DNA of 16,501 nucleotides from CAZXVW01 sp964644025. Lineage in GTDB: Bacteria; Acidobacteriota; Terriglobia; Bryobacterales; Bryobacteraceae. Within the stretch, counting starts at the first letter, position 1; every line of letters starts with the position of its first letter. A model generated the notes under the pieces. That model was not told where the DNA came from. It did not search any database and saw nothing but the letters and a program-made list of their open reading frames with translations. A program made the position numbers and the translations under genes. Of the stretch, positions 14,848 through 16,501 are shown piece by piece. The stretch is from contig CAZXVW010000093.1 of the NCBI GenBank assembly GCA_964644025.1, positions 1-16,501 on the forward strand, in the 5' to 3' direction.

Positions 14848-14876
14848 TTGTCTCGGTTCATCGATTCCGCTAAACT
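14848..14876 (+). promoter_or_regulatory. Putative promoter of the ROK kinase gene
   Basis: TTGTCT (14848-14853) and TAAACT (14871-14876) are separated by exactly 17 bases, each 4 of 6 matches. Transcription would begin at about 14883, at or next to the GTG start, suggesting a leaderless message. Confidence 0.35.
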
Positions 14877-14883
14877 CGGAAGC

Positions 14884-15594
14884 GTGACTGAAGCTCGATC
14901 TCTCCAACCCCGGACTCTCTCGGTCGACATCGGCGGTTCCGGGTGCAAGGCGCTGGTGCTCGACGCTGCTGGTAACCCGGTCACCGAACGGGTGCGCATC
15001 AAGACGCCGGAGATCCCGACGCCGGGGGTCGTGATGAAGGTCCTGCGAAAACTGGCTGAGAAGTCGGGCGAGTTTGAACGCATTTCAGTGGGCTTTCCCG
15101 GTGTAGTGGTCGATGGGGAGATTCGCACGGCTGTGAACCTCCACCCTGACTGGGTCGGCGTCAACCTGGCTGAGGAGCTGGAGAAACTCACGGGCCGGCC
15201 GGCCCGCGTGGCTAATGACGCGGATATCCAGGGCCTGGCTGTCGTGGAGGGAACAGGGGTGGAAATGGTGCTCACCCTCGGGACCGGGATGGGCTCGGCG
15301 CTGTTTGTTGACGGACGCCTGGTGCCGAACCTCGAACTCGGCCATCATCCGTTCCGCAAAGGACAGACGTACGAAGAATGCCTTGGCGAAGCCGCGATGA
15401 AAAAGAAGGGCTTCAACCGGTGGCGGCGGCGCCTGCGCGAGGCCATCGGCCTTTTGGACCGGATTTTCAACTACCGGATGCTCTACCTCGGGGGAGGCAA
15501 CGCCAAGAAGATCGATTTCGATCTTCCTCCCAAGGTGAAGATTGTGCCCAATGTCGCGGGCCTGCTCGGCGGAATCACGCTGTGGAGGCAATGA
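14884..15594 (+). CDS. ROK-family sugar kinase, polyphosphate glucokinase-like
   Basis: ROK proteins phosphorylate sugars such as glucose, using ATP or polyphosphate. This 236-residue protein has the phosphate motif LSVDIGGSGCKALVLD (12-27), GFPGVV, the catalytic NDAD (111-114, D112 the likely base), TLGTGMGSALFVDG and ELGHHPF. The zinc-binding CxCGxxGC of many ROK members is missing, as in polyphosphate glucokinases. It is short for the family (usually 250-320). Glucose and the phosphate donor are inferred, not shown. GTG 14884 is the start because the conserved fold begins right after it; GGAAG (14878-14882) is only one base away, too close for a normal ribosome site. In-frame codons upstream look non-coding. 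YggS follows one base after its stop. Confidence 0.85.
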   Translation: MTEARSLQPRTLSVDIGGSGCKALVLDAAGNPVTERVRIKTPEIPTPGVVMKVLRKLAEKSGEFERISVGFPGVVVDGEIRTAVNLHPDWVGVNLAEELEKLTGRPARVANDADIQGLAVVEGTGVEMVLTLGTGMGSALFVDGRLVPNLELGHHPFRKGQTYEECLGEAAMKKKGFNRWRRRLREAIGLLDRIFNYRMLYLGGGNAKKIDFDLPPKVKIVPNVAGLLGGITLWRQ

Positions 15595-15595
15595 C

Positions 15596-16297
15596 ATGTC
15601 GACGGGTTCTGCCGGCTCTGCAACAGCATTGAGGAACCAGATCAGCGGGCGGCTGGGACAGGTAGAGGAGCGCATCGAGCGGGCACTCGAGCGCGCCGGC
15701 CGCCGGCGCAGCGAGATCACTCTGATCGCGGTTACCAAAGTGTTCCCCCCGCCCGTGATCCGCGCAGCGTACGAAACCGGCCTCCGCGATTTCGGTGAGA
15801 ACTATGTCCAGGAATTTGAGGCCAAGCACCCCGGCGTGGCCGATCTGGAAGACGCCCGATTCCATTTTATCGGCCATCTCCAGTCCAACAAGGCCCGGCG
15901 CGCCGCCGCGCTGTTTGATTCCATCCAGACGGTGGACACGGTGAAACTGGCCCGGCGCCTGAACGAATGTGGCCGGCATCTGCCGGTGATGATTGAAGTG
16001 AAGCTTTCCCCCGAGTGGGCCAAGCGCGGTGTCGAGCCGGGCAGCCTCGCCGAGCTGGTGACCGCCGTCCGGGCTCACCCGAACCTAGAGCTGAAGGGCC
16101 TGATGACGATGCCTCCGTGGACCGACGATCCCGAGGGCGCCCGGCCTTACTTTGTCCGCCTTCGCCGGCTGGCCGAGGAGTTTTCGTTGCCTTGCCTGTC
16201 GATGGGAATGTCCCACGACTTTGAGATCGCCATCGAGGAAGGGGCGACGCACATCCGGCTCGGATCAGCACTGTTCGGCCCCCGGCCAGAGCGGTGA
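15596..16297 (+). CDS. yggS: YggS/PROSC-family pyridoxal phosphate homeostasis protein
   Basis: This 233-residue PLP-binding protein resembles the barrel half of alanine racemase. It is not a known enzyme: family members balance free PLP and amino acid pools. The PLP lysine is K48 in ITLIAVTKVFP; FGENYVQEFEAK, FHFIGHLQSNKA, GLMTMPPWTDDPE and LSMGMSHDFEIAIEEGATHIRLGSALFG follow in family order. Length is normal. GGAGG at 15584-15588, 7 bases upstream, supports ATG 15596. It starts one base after the ROK stop and its own TGA overlaps the GTG of the next glycosyltransferase (GTGA 16294-16297), so the three form a translationally coupled run. Why a PLP protein should sit there is not evident. Confidence 0.95.
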   Translation: MSTGSAGSATALRNQISGRLGQVEERIERALERAGRRRSEITLIAVTKVFPPPVIRAAYETGLRDFGENYVQEFEAKHPGVADLEDARFHFIGHLQSNKARRAAALFDSIQTVDTVKLARRLNECGRHLPVMIEVKLSPEWAKRGVEPGSLAELVTAVRAHPNLELKGLMTMPPWTDDPEGARPYFVRLRRLAEEFSLPCLSMGMSHDFEIAIEEGATHIRLGSALFGPRPER

Positions 16298-16501
16298 CCA
16301 TCGGTTTCCATTCCCCCCTGCCGCCCGCGCCCACCGGAGTGGCTAGCTATGCGGCCGCGCTGGCAGCGAAGCTCCGGGAATTCGCCCCGGTACGCCTGAA
16401 TCCTACCAGCCCCTGCACCGCCGAGCTCTACCACTTGGGCAACAACCAGCTCCACCGGCACATCTACCAGCGGGCGCTGGAGCGGCCCGGCGTGGTCGTG
16501 C
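16294..16501 (+). CDS. Family 4 glycosyltransferase, 5' part (3' end outside window)
   Basis: Only 69 residues are present before the window ends. The frame reads TIGFHSPLPPAPTGVASYAA, then ELYHLGNNQLHRHIYQRALE, then RPGVVV. This is the usual N-terminus of a GT-B glycosyltransferase, in which the glycine-rich PTGVASY loop and the YHLGNN segment precede the donor site. The GTG start at 16294 overlaps the yggS stop by 4 bases and lacks a good Shine-Dalgarno, implying coupled translation. Sugar and acceptor are unknown. Confidence 0.8.
   Translation, partial: MTIGFHSPLPPAPTGVASYAAALAAKLREFAPVRLNPTSPCTAELYHLGNNQLHRHIYQRALERPGVVV

Overview
The window comes from the replication-origin region of a GC-rich Gram-negative bacterium. 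lpxA and lpxD (lipid A synthesis) imply a lipopolysaccharide outer membrane, and dnaA, dnaN and gyrB lie together. The dnaA-dnaN-gyrB order without recF, the His-His variant of the DnaA signature and the general protein style suggest Acidobacteriota (Bryobacter/Solibacter-like). That placement is an inference from memory of the families, not a search result.

Layout. (1) 1-3024, plus strand: an envelope-polymer operon made of the 3' end of a family 2 glycosyltransferase, a DUF1972-type family 4 glycosyltransferase and alanine racemase. The genes abut or overlap by 4 bases. (2) 3025-8493: the replication block. A DnaA-box-rich leader precedes dnaA. A short AT-rich dnaA-dnaN spacer carries more boxes, a good promoter and a 9-bp inverted repeat. 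dnaN and gyrB follow. Plus-strand genes left of the spacer are C-richer than G, and those to the right are G-richer, so the spacer is the best oriC candidate. (3) 8553-10437: lpxA (minus) and lpxD (plus) diverge from a 70-bp spacer centred on a palindrome. (4) 10472-14779: a signalling and ion-stress group with a minimal soluble histidine-kinase-like protein and a CDF metal exporter (both minus), then a CPA2-type cation/proton antiporter and a tandem universal stress protein (both plus). (5) 14884-16501: a short ROK sugar kinase, a YggS/PROSC-type PLP protein and the 5' end of a family 4 glycosyltransferase, tightly packed.

The replication genes supply the initiator, sliding clamp and gyrase B subunit. 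The flanking genes mostly build or protect the envelope: D-alanine for peptidoglycan, glycan polymers, lipid A, and metal and cation balance.

I found no tRNA, rRNA, CRISPR array, insertion sequence or phage gene, and no clearly new multi-gene system. The points most worth a second look are regulatory architecture (oriC spacer, histidine-kinase promoter, lpxA/lpxD divergent promoter) and a few proteins with changed key residues.
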